Source: Neoalteromonas arenosi (lineage in GTDB: Bacteria > Pseudomonadota > Gammaproteobacteria > Enterobacterales > Alteromonadaceae). Taken from it: a DNA stretch of 64,000 bases. The DNA lies in NCBI RefSeq assembly GCF_030362855.1, contig NZ_JAUCBP010000006.1:1-64000 (forward strand), in the 5' to 3' direction. Shown piece by piece: positions 1-8,150 of the stretch. Each line of letters begins with the position of its first letter. The first letter of the stretch is position 1. The notes beneath the pieces are model-generated. The model saw only the letters and a list, made by a program, of their open reading frames with translations, was not told the origin of the DNA and did no database searches. A program made the translations under genes and the position numbers.

Positions 1-233
1 AGTCATCGCAAAACTCCTTTCAAATAGTTTAAAAGAAATTCTACGAGTAAGCTGTTTCATTTTAGGGGGTAGTTACATTTTATCCCAATAAAGTGGGACG
101 GTTAGTTAACACTTATCAAGTTGTGAGCGCTAATCGTAAACAATTAAAAGACACCTATTGGAATTATTTGGTCGTAGACTTAGTAATAAAGACCATGAGA
201 TGTTTTCATTTTCGATATATCTTTGAGCTGTTG

Positions 234-539
234 CTATGCATTACCATCGTCAGCTTGTTTTGGCGTTTTATTTTCCCTTCTTGCTTCAATCAGCTCTTTT
301 TGTTCTTGCAGGGCGCAAAGGTTCGGGTTGGCGTTTAAGCTGTTAAGTAAATCATGTAATGATTTATTCGACTGCAGTTGTTTTTCACGCATATGGGCAA
401 CAAACTGCGCGACTGTCTGCGTATTTTCCCTGCATGTACAAACGGGTTGGTTACACCGTTTCAGCAAGGTTACGACCAATTGTGGCAAGTCTTTATCAAC
501 CGCATAAAGCTGGTTGTACAACCGCTCAATTTTGTTCAT
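234..539 (-). CDS. Hypothetical protein, third gene of an unrecognised operon
   Basis: I do not recognise this 101-residue protein. It has no signal peptide or membrane segment, so it is probably cytosolic. A small cysteine cluster (C29, C34, C36) precedes a polar, probably helical C-terminal half. The ATG is preceded at six bases by AGGAGG, the best ribosome-binding site in this unit, and its first 14 bases overlap the end of the 340-residue gene upstream, which suggests translational coupling. It is the last gene of a three-gene minus-strand unit. Bases 1-233 downstream show no gene I can support. Confidence 0.7.
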   Translation of the reverse strand: MNKIERLYNQLYAVDKDLPQLVVTLLKRCNQPVCTCRENTQTVAQFVAHMREKQLQSNKSLHDLLNSLNANPNLCALQEQKELIEARRENKTPKQADDGNA

Positions 540-1548
540 CTAACTCCTCCTGATAGGGGAAATACGTTTGACCCAGCGTACGCAGTTTATCGGGCATATT
601 TTGCCAACCGTGTCTCTGGTGAATGTAAGCATCTAACTCATCAACTATGTGCGGTTCTAGAAAGGCCTCTTTGAGTGCCTCCCCTAGCTTGGGATGGGAT
701 TCACTCACGGCCGCTAATTTGCCATAGCCTTGGGCCATGTGCGCGAGCGCTAGCGTTATCAGGCTTTGACGCCCCAAGATGGCATGTATATCAGTGGTAT
801 CATGAGGAAATGGCACCTCGAAGGATTGATGCACATATTCGCCATCCTCAAAGCCAGCGCCGAAATTGACCCACATCGGAAGGGTAATCAGCCTGGCTGG
901 ATAGTTCCCTTGATAGCGGCGAGGTAAATCAAACATTTCCGACGGCCGCGGAGAGTCATAGTCGAACTTGGTGCGCTCAACGTCAAATGCTTGCCACTCT
1001 TCATAAAAACCAAAGCCGTCCTGTTTTTCAGAAAACGGGTGAAACACCAGCTCATTGTGCAGTACCGGCTTTCCATGCAGGATTGCGTGCTGGAATTCAC
1101 TCGGCGGATTATAGCCTCGCGCTATCCAGTAAATGAGACTTTGCGGAAAGACCCACACCACATTATCGCTGCCTCGAACCATCGATACCCGATTGGCATG
1201 AAATTCAACAAGCTCATCACGAAAATAGGGCATCACATGCCTAGGGTATCGGTCCTGATAAGGGCTCACAAACAAATACTGATTTGCCACCCCATACATG
1301 GCGCCTCGCCAGCAAAACTGTGGTCCCTTTTCAATTAGGTCAGCCAGAATATTGGCATGCTTGTCACTGAGCTGGCCACGCGAATCAGGCACTTGACCTT
1401 TTTCAAACCAGCCAATGGTCTTAAAGTGCGTATCATGGGTTCGCATCATCAGGTGCTGCCCAACAATACTGCGGTCCATCAAATGGCGTGTCGGGGTAGG
1501 AATAACCGGCTGAGTATAGGCGGTATCGTTACGAAAAATCATGAACAA
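526..1548 (-). CDS. Hypothetical protein (340 aa), central gene of an unrecognised operon
   Basis: This is a soluble-looking protein with no signal peptide, no transmembrane segment and no motif I can assign. It is rich in aromatic residues and histidine, with patches such as HDTHF and FCWRG. The reading frame is continuous and has no strong competitor. The TTG at 1548 is preferred because AAGGA lies six bases upstream; the ATG at 1542 is the alternative. The gene overlaps the end of its upstream neighbour by 10 bases and the start of its downstream neighbour by 14. The overlaps indicate one transcript and possibly a joint function, which the sequence does not reveal. Confidence 0.75.
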   Translation of the reverse strand: MFMIFRNDTAYTQPVIPTPTRHLMDRSIVGQHLMMRTHDTHFKTIGWFEKGQVPDSRGQLSDKHANILADLIEKGPQFCWRGAMYGVANQYLFVSPYQDRYPRHVMPYFRDELVEFHANRVSMVRGSDNVVWVFPQSLIYWIARGYNPPSEFQHAILHGKPVLHNELVFHPFSEKQDGFGFYEEWQAFDVERTKFDYDSPRPSEMFDLPRRYQGNYPARLITLPMWVNFGAGFEDGEYVHQSFEVPFPHDTTDIHAILGRQSLITLALAHMAQGYGKLAAVSESHPKLGEALKEAFLEPHIVDELDAYIHQRHGWQNMPDKLRTLGQTYFPYQEELDEQN

Positions 1549-1901
1549 TGATTATCCTTTTGGGCAGCGGCGAGTATCTCATTGGCTTGTGTTTGTAAAT
1601 CGGTCGCTATTTGCATCGCAGTACCATAAATATAGCCATTCTCATCGCTATCGAGAACCTGCTCAGCTTGTGCTTTAATCGCTTGGTAGAGTGTTTGGTA
1701 GTAGGCATGGTAATTGACATTAGGGTTGAGTGGATGCTGATTGATAACACGTTGGGCGATAGCAAGCCCTATGCGCATATCTTGCCCCACACTGCCGCTA
1801 CCTGAAAAATAGCCATGCCCTTCTCGCGATGTCGCCGTATTGCTAAATTGAGTTAACAGCTCTTCTGGTAATGCACTGAGTGCTTCAAATGTTGATGTCA
1901 T
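1539..1901 (-). CDS. Hypothetical protein, first gene of an unrecognised operon
   Basis: This 120-residue protein is unrecognised. It has no signal peptide or membrane helix. A Gly/Ser-rich stretch (residues about 27-38) is followed by mainly helical sequence ending in an Ala/Gln-rich helix. It is the promoter-proximal gene of the three-gene unit 1901-234. The unit and the plus-strand gene at 2108 diverge from a 206-base interval, so promoters for both directions should lie at 1902-2107, although I could not fix their -35 and -10 elements. Confidence 0.7.
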   Translation of the reverse strand: MTSTFEALSALPEELLTQFSNTATSREGHGYFSGSGSVGQDMRIGLAIAQRVINQHPLNPNVNYHAYYQTLYQAIKAQAEQVLDSDENGYIYGTAMQIATDLQTQANEILAAAQKDNHCS

Positions 1902-2084
1902 GGCTCACAATACCTTTGAGGTTAGACTTTAAGCATAGCGAAATTGGCCAAAGATTAAACGACATAAAGTCACCATCGCGTGTTTTGTGTTAACGTAGTT
2001 GGGCATTATGGTGAACTAACTAACGATAGAAGCGAGCGCTAGCTTATGTATAGACCTCTCACTTTCTTTTTTCCTCGTGAGCAA

Positions 2085-2106
2085 ACGACTGCTAGACGAC
2101 TGCTAG
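2085..2106. repeat. 11-bp tandem duplication next to a start codon
   Basis: The unit ACGACTGCTAG occurs twice head to tail (2085-2095 and 2096-2106), ending one base before the ATG at 2108. It fills the place where a ribosome-binding site should be. If one copy is removed in silico, an upstream ATG at 2046 comes into frame with the gene at 2108. With two copies, that upstream frame ends in TGA overlapping the ATG. Confidence 0.85.
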
Positions 2107-2107
2107 T

Positions 2108-2536
2108 ATGATAACCACGTTTATTGCGCTCAATCTACTATTGTTGACTTTTAGTTCACAGGCAGAGGACCGGCGCTACCCAAAAGAGTTCGAAAACGAA
2201 ATCACATCGCTCAAAATGGCTGTGAAACGGTTGGTGGCAAAGGGTTTTGAAAAGGCGCTCAAAGCGCATGTACATCTACCTGATAAACACACCCCGTTTA
2301 TTGCCAGAGTTTCAATTCAATTTAGTCCCTCAGGCAGCATATTATCCATGAGAGTGACAACAACACCTCACAACGTTGCTAACCAAACCGCAATCGAACA
2401 GGGTATTCGTCGATGAGCCTCGTTTGACTACGCCGCGGAGCTACTCATGATTTCGCGAAATAATGAATATGTTCAGGATATCGGATTTGGCATTGTGAGT
2501 GAAACGCCTGATGTGGTCATTGACGATGAAGATTAA
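2108..2536 (+). pseudogene. Secreted TonB/TolA C-terminal-like protein interrupted by an in-frame TGA
   Basis: An N-terminal signal peptide (MITTFIALNLLLLTFSSQA) is followed by a domain with the layout of TonB/TolA C-terminal domains: a strand pair around ARVSIQFSPSGSILSMRV, then a helix. The frame stops at TGA 2414-2416 (codon 103). The same frame then stays open for another 39 codons to TAA 2534-2536 and supplies what looks like the missing helix and last strand (ending VSETPDVVIDDED). The extended frame overlaps the ATG of the next gene at 2526, as in an operon, which supports the longer version as ancestral. Either the gene is a nonsense mutant making a 102-residue product, or the TGA is a sequence error. 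Confidence 0.6.
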
Positions 2537-3083
2537 TAGGATAAGCAGAATGGCGCGCGCACTCACGTTTACTATGGGGCTATTTGCAATAACACCACTC
2601 TTTGTTGAAGCGCAAGCATCGCCCTTTAACGCTTGTGAAAGTCTAGAAACCCTCAAAGGCACCGTTTGTGTCGAAGTAGATGAGCATGCAGCTTCGGATA
2701 CAGTGACCTTTCTTTATAAATCTAATAACGCAAGCAAGTTCACCACAACGCGAACCCTTGCTCTACAATGGGAGACCTATTGCGGGATGACGATTGCTGA
2801 AGAAGAGACCTATCTGGCTATCTGCACTGCCGCTGAGGGACATCCGGAATTCACCTTTTATCCACTCGATTATCTAATGCATGGGAGGGATATCGAGCCT
2901 TTGGGAAACTTTTTTGATTACTATTTTGTACGGCTAAAACATTTATCAGCGGATGCCAAAATGACCTATGAAGCAGAATATTCTGAAGCACCGCCACATG
3001 CGCATTGCGAAACAGAGCAAATCGGCGATGTAACTGAAGTGTTGAGTTTCAGACTTAGCCCGCAGACTACACTCAACGATTAA
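2526..3083 (+). CDS. Hypothetical secreted protein
   Basis: This is an unrecognised exported protein of about 185 residues. The basic, hydrophobic N-terminus starting MKINRISRM and running to EAQA is a clear Sec signal peptide. The mature part has about seven cysteines (in NACES, TVCVE, YCGM, ICTA, HCE), consistent with a disulfide-bonded periplasmic or secreted domain. I chose the ATG at 2526, which overlaps the end of the upstream TonB-C-like frame; the GTG at 2499 and the ATG at 2511 are in-frame alternatives with a longer, less typical signal sequence. The gene converges on a minus-strand neighbour, sharing bases at the two stop codons. Confidence 0.65.
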   Translation: MKINRISRMARALTFTMGLFAITPLFVEAQASPFNACESLETLKGTVCVEVDEHAASDTVTFLYKSNNASKFTTTRTLALQWETYCGMTIAEEETYLAICTAAEGHPEFTFYPLDYLMHGRDIEPLGNFFDYYFVRLKHLSADAKMTYEAEYSEAPPHAHCETEQIGDVTEVLSFRLSPQTTLND

Positions 3084-3373
3084 TAGCGTTTCTCAAGACA
3101 AACTTTTTCTTGGCGAACCAGTCCATCTTTATCTTCGATGGTCCTTACAATGCAATTGTTAGCCTTTTTCTGCTGATAAGACAAATAGTTCATATACTGT
3201 TTACACGCAGGCGATTCATAGCCTTTTTTATTGCATGGGTTGTCGCCGATGAACTGAGGATATGGGATACCGTTTTTGTCTTTATGAGTATAATCAGAAC
3301 TAAGTTGTGCCGAATATGCCTCGCCAACCCAAAGAATAGGTAAGGCGCACAATATCATAATTAACCTGTCCAA
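3080..3373 (-). CDS. Small secreted protein, TTG start
   Basis: This 97-residue protein has an N-terminal signal peptide (MILCALPILWVGEAYSA at its core) and a small mature domain with four cysteines (NPCNKK, PACKQ, NNCIV, KVCLE), probably disulfide-bonded in the periplasm. The start is set by the ribosome-binding site. AGGAG at 3382-3386 is eight bases from the TTG at 3373, while the nearest ATG (3358) is 23 bases away. The family is unrecognised. A transposase-like short frame ends 16 bases upstream. Confidence 0.6.
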   Translation of the reverse strand: MDRLIMILCALPILWVGEAYSAQLSSDYTHKDKNGIPYPQFIGDNPCNKKGYESPACKQYMNYLSYQQKKANNCIVRTIEDKDGLVRQEKVCLEKRY

Positions 3374-3389
3374 AGCTCTTTCTCCTAAT

Positions 3390-3569
3390 TTAACTTGTTT
3401 GCGCAATTGATACGTTGGTCTTAACTTTTTGCACGTTTGCGTTTTTATATACACTGATCCTCAACTCTTCGCACACTTTATTATCAGCCATCCCATCTTC
3501 AGACGTTTTAAGCAAAGCCATAAGTTTAAACTCAGCAGGATACTTTTGGTATTGTTTACCTTTAGCCAT
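3390..3569 (-). pseudogene. Possible remnant of an IS3-type transposase OrfA
   Basis: This short frame of 59 codons begins MAKGKQYQKYPAEFKLMALL and continues with EDGMADNKVCEELRIS. The pattern K-x-Y-x-x-Y-x-x-EFK followed by a putative HTH segment resembles the N-terminus of IS3-type OrfA proteins. It ends far short of a complete OrfA, and no OrfB or terminal inverted repeat was found around it. I regard it as a degraded fragment; a genuine small DNA-binding protein is the alternative. The rest of 3570-3710 shows nothing I can assign. Confidence 0.35.
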
Positions 3570-3710
3570 TTCACACCCATTGGTGTAGCCATAAAACTAG
3601 TTAAGAGTGCCCACAGAAATGGGGCAATACAACATTGCTGACATTCAGGTTTAAAAGTTGATAAACAGACCAAAAGGTCAAAAGGGAAGCTTGGCTCATG
3701 CCTTTCAGAT

Positions 3711-5804
3711 TTATTGAGTCAACTTTTGGTTAACTACTTCAATAAATTGAACATCATCTGGAAGGAGTGTTCCATTGCTTTGCATGGCTAACAACTGGTT
3801 CAGGCATTTTTGCCAAAACAATTTGGCCTCTGCACCCTTACCTTGTTCATCTAAAGCGCGTGCTAAATTCCAAAAACTTACTAACAAGCCGCGCTGAAAA
3901 CCTGCGTCTTGTGGGTCCAGCGCAACGAGTTGTTCTCTAATGGTCAGTGCCTGCTGATAGGATTCAAGTGCTGCCTCTGTGTTACCCAACTGCAACTGGA
4001 TATCGCCCAGATTGTTATACGATACCGACAAGTCATGCTGAAATCCGGCGTTTTGCGGGTCTTGTGCAACGAGTTGTTCTCTAATCGTCAGTGCCTGCTG
4101 ATAGGCCTCAAGGGCAGCATTGGTATTGCCCAACTGCAACTGGATATCGCCCAGATTGTTATACAATATCGACAGGTCACGCTGAAAATCGGCATTTTGC
4201 GGGTCCAATGCCACCAGTTGCTTACTAATGGTCAGTGCCTGCTGATAGGCCTCAAGGGCAGCATCGGTATTGCCTATGCGCAGCTGGATATTGCCCAGAT
4301 TGTTATACGATCCCGACAAGTCACGCTGAAATTCTGCGTCTTGTGGGTGCAGCGCAACGAGTTGTTCTCTAATGGTCAGTGCCTGCTGATAGGATTCAAG
4401 TGCTGCCTCGGTGTTACCTAACTGCAACTGGATATTGCCAATCTTGTTATACGATATCGACAAGTCACGCTGAACTCCGGCGTTTAGCGGGTATTGAGCC
4501 ACCAGTTGCTTATCTATGGTCAGTGCCTGCTGATAGGCCTCAAGGGCAGCATCGGTATCGCCTATGCGCAGCTGGATATTGCCCACTCTTTGATACGATA
4601 CCGATAGGTCTTGCTTATAAAGTGAGTTTTTCGGATCTAGAGCAATCAGTTGCTGTGCAATAACCAGCGATTGCTCGTAAAGTGGTAGCGCTTCTTCTGG
4701 ATTTTCAGCGGCACTGCTTAAGATAACGTCGGCCTTTTGTGACAAAACAATTAATTCAGCTCGAAGATCATTTTCAGATTGTGAATCGTTGTGTGTTGAT
4801 AAAGCCTCTAATAAAGCATCGATACGCTGCATAACCCTAACGCGCTCGTTACTAGGCGCGTATTTTAACATCACATCCCGTAAATCAAAATTCATGAAAT
4901 TAAGGTTCTCTCGGACATTATCCAATAAGCCCTCGGCGCGGTCTCGCTGTGCTTCCGCGATACGTTGCTGCTTGAATGCGTAGGTCCCTGTCCCAACCGA
5001 GATTGCAGCCAGGAGTGTCACCCCCACAAGCCATCGTCTTAACTGTTTTGCTTTTTGTTTCTCCAATGCTAGTTGATAGGCTTTATCTCGCTGAGTGAGG
5101 TCATCGAGCGGAACGCCAATAATGCCAGCAATGACCTTAAGGAGCATCAGTTGCAGCTGATTGTCATAGTCCTTGACGATACGGGTTACTTTCTCTTTAC
5201 TAAGCGTTGTTTCTTCAATGAGATGTTGTTGAAGTGCCTGGGGTGAGGTCCAACCTTGTGTTTTTCTTCCATTAATCACAACTCTAAAGTCAGCCGCTAC
5301 AGGCTCTGTTCGTTGCGATGTCTGTTCGCCATTATCATCATAAATAAATTGAAGAGGCTCTGGAAAACATTCATCTTTTGTCGAGAATCCTTCTTTGATT
5401 TTCCCTTCTTCCAGACTGGTATTGGGCTCTCCATCAATGATTCCAGCAATGATTCGGTCGCTATTGCCTAGTCGTTTAAAATAAAGAATTTCATCTGCTA
5501 CAAATGAGGATTCACGTGCTCTTGGTGAGCAAAGGACAATTAAAAATTGCGTATTATCTAATGCGCGAGTGATGACATTGGAAAGGTCTGCATCAGCGGG
5601 TAACGCTTCTTCATCTCTAAAGACAGGAAAGATGCGTTCAGGGATTTCTTAGCCACGGCTATTCACTTGCCCGACTAATTCCTCAGGAACTTGATAAGTC
5701 TCGATGGCTTGGTGCAGCCACGTTGCCCATTGCCTGCCAGAATCAACGTTGTCTGCATGCCGGTATGAGATAAAAGCGTGGTACTTTTTTTGTTGTTGGC
5801 TCAT
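3711..5804 (-). pseudogene. TIR-domain/TPR membrane protein with an in-frame TAA
   Basis: Read through, the frame encodes about 697 residues. Residues 1-150 are a TIR-like domain (KYHAFISYRHADN near the start; VLCSPRARESSFVADEI with the Glu expected at the NADase position). About residue 255 there is one transmembrane helix (VGVTLLAAISVGTGTYAF), followed by at least six TPR units to the C-terminus. TAA at 5649-5651 replaces codon 52, between NSRG and EIPERIF. The frame is otherwise uninterrupted from 5804 to 3711, so this is a single nonsense change or a sequence error. A product from the GTG at 5279 would keep the helix and TPRs but lose the TIR domain. Bacterial TIR proteins often consume NAD in phage defence; that role here is inference. 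Confidence 0.85.
3905..4650. repeat. Tandem 144-bp repeats encoding TPR units
   Basis: About five near-identical units of 144 bp (48 residues each) lie within the TIR-TPR gene. Each contains the plus-strand phrase GGTCAGTGCCTGCTGATAGG, seen near 3941, 4085, 4229, 4373 and 4517. The encoded unit has the form DPQNA-x-FQRDLS-x-x-YNNLG followed by AALEAYQQALTI. Similarity at the nucleotide level, not only in the protein, points to recent duplication or gene conversion. Confidence 0.85.
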
Positions 5805-6240
5805 CACTACTTCAATTGTTTTGATTGATTTCAAGTGTAGTCAATAAGTTTGTGCTTTTACCGTTGGGTGTCAAGGTTAAAGGAAAATAAAGGAGTAACT
5901 CTCTGCAATCGGCATGTCAGCTGTCAGTCATCCAGTAAAGCCACTATGGACTGAGTTCGCTATTAAAGCTGGTTTAAGTTGCGGTCGTCTCAACGTCCGC
6001 AATACCTAGTTAGTGATCATTGAGGCGGCACAAATCTGAGCAATTTTAGCGTCCGCAAATTGTCTGTTCTTGCAAGACACGGCCGTTCTTCAGCAGCTCA
6101 CATGTTGGTAATGATCAATCCGAACTGTAATTTTTAGCGCATGATAGAACTTTAGACTTGTAAATTGTGTTATCACTTTTCAAACCTAGCATTCAGAATA
6201 GTCTCGAAGTCTAGAGTTATTGAGGAATAATGGGAAAGAT
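5805..6240. other. Gene-free interval of about 430 bases
   Basis: I see no gene here. The interval holds the upstream region of the TIR-TPR gene and the downstream region of the solute-binding gene at 6241. Two related words, ACGTCCGCAAT (5993-6003) and GCGTCCGCAAA (6049-6059), are 56 bases apart; their meaning is unknown. Confidence 0.5.
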
Positions 6241-7026
6241 TCAGGCTTTAGGCACGGTTAGAATTCCATATCGAGCAAATATGATTCGTCGCAGTTGCTC
6301 AAGTTCACCTGTCGATTGCATGTCTTCAAGTAAGCTATCTACCTGAGCTACGATCCCAACATGCAATGAAGACTTTCCTATAAAAAGATGCCATCCTTGC
6401 CGCTTTATGACCGGGGAAGATAGAGAAACCAATTGGTCTTGAAGGCCTAATTGAGAGGCCTGATACTTGAACATCTCGGCTTGCTCAAGATAAAGATCAG
6501 CTCGGTTTTGTACAAGTAACTTGGGAATCACCGCAGCGTCCGCTACCTGAGTGATATTTTTTAAACCTGCTAAATTCTGCTCATGCCAGCCTGAACCCCG
6601 CATAAAGACGTGTCTCAACCCTTGCATCTGCAAAAGCTCTTCAAGCGAACGAATCGATTGAAATTCACAGAGCAATGGATGATCTTTCTTTGTATGGATT
6701 AAAAAATTCGTGGTGTAAAAAGGACTTTTAGTTTTTTCTGTATATTCTGCACGACTGTCAGTTGGTACTGTGAAAAAGCCGTCTAGTTCCGCATTTTCAA
6801 CTAAACGCTGGCATCGTTTCCAAGGACAGGCGACATGATGCACCTCAAATCCCAAACGCTGAACCAATATCTCGTCAAGAAAGTCAATTTGGACACCTTT
6901 AGCTTGACGCTCTCCCATCCATGCAAATGGCGCGTAACCGTCTCCATACGCGATTTTTAAAACCTCAGAGGCCGAGACTGGCGATATAAGTATAGTCAGA
7001 CAAATCAGAATAATTAGTTTGGTCAT
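6241..7026 (-). CDS. Periplasmic solute-binding protein, family 3
   Basis: This protein of about 261 residues has a Sec signal peptide (MTKLIILICLTILISPVSA) and the two-lobed fold pattern of family 3 extracellular solute-binding proteins: KIAYGDGYAPFAW at the mature N-terminus, DFLDEILVQRLGF, then the CPWKRCQRLV and DGFFTVPTDSRAEY segments. The two cysteines in CPWKRC could form a disulfide. No ABC permease or ATPase gene is nearby, so it is an orphan, as is common in this group of bacteria. The ligand is not predictable. The ATG at 7026 is chosen over the GTG at 7035 because it begins the signal peptide proper. Confidence 0.85.
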   Translation of the reverse strand: MTKLIILICLTILISPVSASEVLKIAYGDGYAPFAWMGERQAKGVQIDFLDEILVQRLGFEVHHVACPWKRCQRLVENAELDGFFTVPTDSRAEYTEKTKSPFYTTNFLIHTKKDHPLLCEFQSIRSLEELLQMQGLRHVFMRGSGWHEQNLAGLKNITQVADAAVIPKLLVQNRADLYLEQAEMFKYQASQLGLQDQLVSLSSPVIKRQGWHLFIGKSSLHVGIVAQVDSLLEDMQSTGELEQLRRIIFARYGILTVPKA

Positions 7027-7143
7027 ATCAGTCACTGCTACTAGTTTTTTTGGCTCTTTTACTCACCTTCTTTGTTATATCACTTGTATATTGTTCTCGC
7101 CATTTCTGTGTAGCAGCTGTTTGCAGGCTCGCTCGTCATAGGC

Positions 7144-7163
7144 TAGTTAACTTAGGTTAACTA
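7144..7163. promoter_or_regulatory. Perfect inverted repeat, possible operator
   Basis: TAGTTAAC, a four-base spacer TTAG, then GTTAACTA: both arms match over eight bases. The half-site with its spacer is repeated with one change at 7345-7356, closer to the start of the downstream gene. The binding protein is unknown. Confidence 0.45.
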
Positions 7164-7320
7164 CTGGCTGAAATAGACGCTTTGCTAACATTAAAGTGAA
7201 AAAATAGTTAAGACAGCTACGCGCGAATATTGTCCTAAAAGCTCTAACTAAGAGGTGTAGTAGAAATGAAAGGCGATTCAATCAGTGAATATTGTTAACA
7301 TTAATTTAAATTAAATTATG

Positions 7321-7336
7321 TGAGAATAGATTCTCA
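7321..7336. promoter_or_regulatory. Palindrome TGAGAATAGATTCTCA, possibly Fur-like
   Basis: Seven-base arms TGAGAAT and ATTCTCA flank a two-base centre, 58 bases before the ATG at 7395. The arms resemble Fur half-sites, but the centre is one base longer than the usual 7-1-7 arrangement, so the assignment is tentative. Confidence 0.35.
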
Positions 7337-7394
7337 TGTCAGCATAGTTAACTTAACTTTCTGAATAGTTTAAAAAAACCAGAGACATTTATTT

Positions 7395-8150
7395 ATGCTT
7401 CTTCGTCGTTTCATGTTAAATCTTAATGAGCAAAATTGGTTAGCAGTTATCCTTGATTTAGTAGTCGTTATCTTAGGGATTTTTCTGGGTCTGCAGGTCA
7501 CTGAGTGGAATAATCAACGGGTTGAAGATAACAGAAGCGTTGAATACTTAGAGCGTATTTTGATCGACTTCGATAACAATATTGAGCTTCAAGAGATACT
7601 CATCCCCGCCTTCCAAAAAAGAAGAAAACAGCTTGTTGAAACCTACCGATTTTTGCGTGCGCCTGACGACTCTGCGTATGATGAGCAGGCTTTTATTACA
7701 GGCATAAGCACGATTGAAAGGGATATCGGTATCGATATCAATATAACAACGCTGAATGAATTAATCTCTGCGGGAGATTTAAAACTGATCCAATCAGCAG
7801 AAGTTAGACTGGCTATTGGCCAACTCCTAGAAAAGTTAGACCGTATAAACTACGTGGTGTCGAGGAACAGACGAGATAGCTCGCCCGCGGTTTTTGATAT
7901 TTACAAAAGAATTGATCGAGGCTACGGCAATACAGACCCCATGCTCAGTCCTCGATTTGATATCGAAGAACTTCGCCAAGACAAAGAACTTTCTGCGCTT
8001 CTTTCAATTGTTATCAATAACCAGCATGATATCGCTCGTATGCAAGTCAGACTGCATCAAGACATCATCAATTTTCGCAATATAATTGCCCGCGAATTAA
8101 ACAAAGAAGTCATTCCTGAGCACGATCATACGCTAGAAATTTTGCCTTGA
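7395..8150 (+). CDS. DUF6090-like membrane-anchored protein
   Basis: This 251-residue protein has a short cytoplasmic N-terminus (MLLRRFMLNLNEQNW), one hydrophobic helix (LAVILDLVVVILGIFLGL) and the signature QVTEWNNQR directly after it. That is the pattern of the widespread uncharacterised DUF6090-type family. The rest is largely helical, charged and probably extracytoplasmic. The function is unknown. The gene stands alone behind the palindrome-rich interval 7027-7394. Confidence 0.75.
   Translation: MLLRRFMLNLNEQNWLAVILDLVVVILGIFLGLQVTEWNNQRVEDNRSVEYLERILIDFDNNIELQEILIPAFQKRRKQLVETYRFLRAPDDSAYDEQAFITGISTIERDIGIDINITTLNELISAGDLKLIQSAEVRLAIGQLLEKLDRINYVVSRNRRDSSPAVFDIYKRIDRGYGNTDPMLSPRFDIEELRQDKELSALLSIVINNQHDIARMQVRLHQDIINFRNIIARELNKEVIPEHDHTLEILP

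Larger units (their letters stand above)
7027..7394. other. Divergent intergenic region with operator-like palindromes
   Basis: This AT-rich, 368-base region separates two divergent genes and contains no supported gene. It holds two clear palindromes (7144-7163 and 7321-7336), and the word TAGTTAAC recurs at 7345-7352. They make this a likely regulatory region for the DUF6090-like gene. Confidence 0.6.

Noticed and set aside
93-674. Several short plus-strand reading frames at the left edge
   Set aside because: They overlap the well-supported minus-strand operon or lie in sequence without a ribosome site, and their translations look like out-of-frame shadows.
2441-2662. Minus-strand frame of 73 codons
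   Set aside because: It lies antisense to the signal peptide of the secreted protein at 2526 and the end of the TonB-C-like gene, and has no ribosome site.
3905-4650. Tandem repeats considered as a CRISPR array
   Set aside because: Units are 144 bp, contiguous, without unique spacers, and encode TPRs in frame.
3909-4663. Plus-strand frames of 170 and 94 codons with repeated protein units
   Set aside because: Their periodicity is imposed by the 144-bp repeats of the minus-strand TPR gene; the proteins have no sensible domain pattern.
5993-6059. Repeated CGTCCGCAA words as an attachment-site pair
   Set aside because: Only about ten bases long, no integrase or tRNA gene nearby; not enough to support mobile-element ends.
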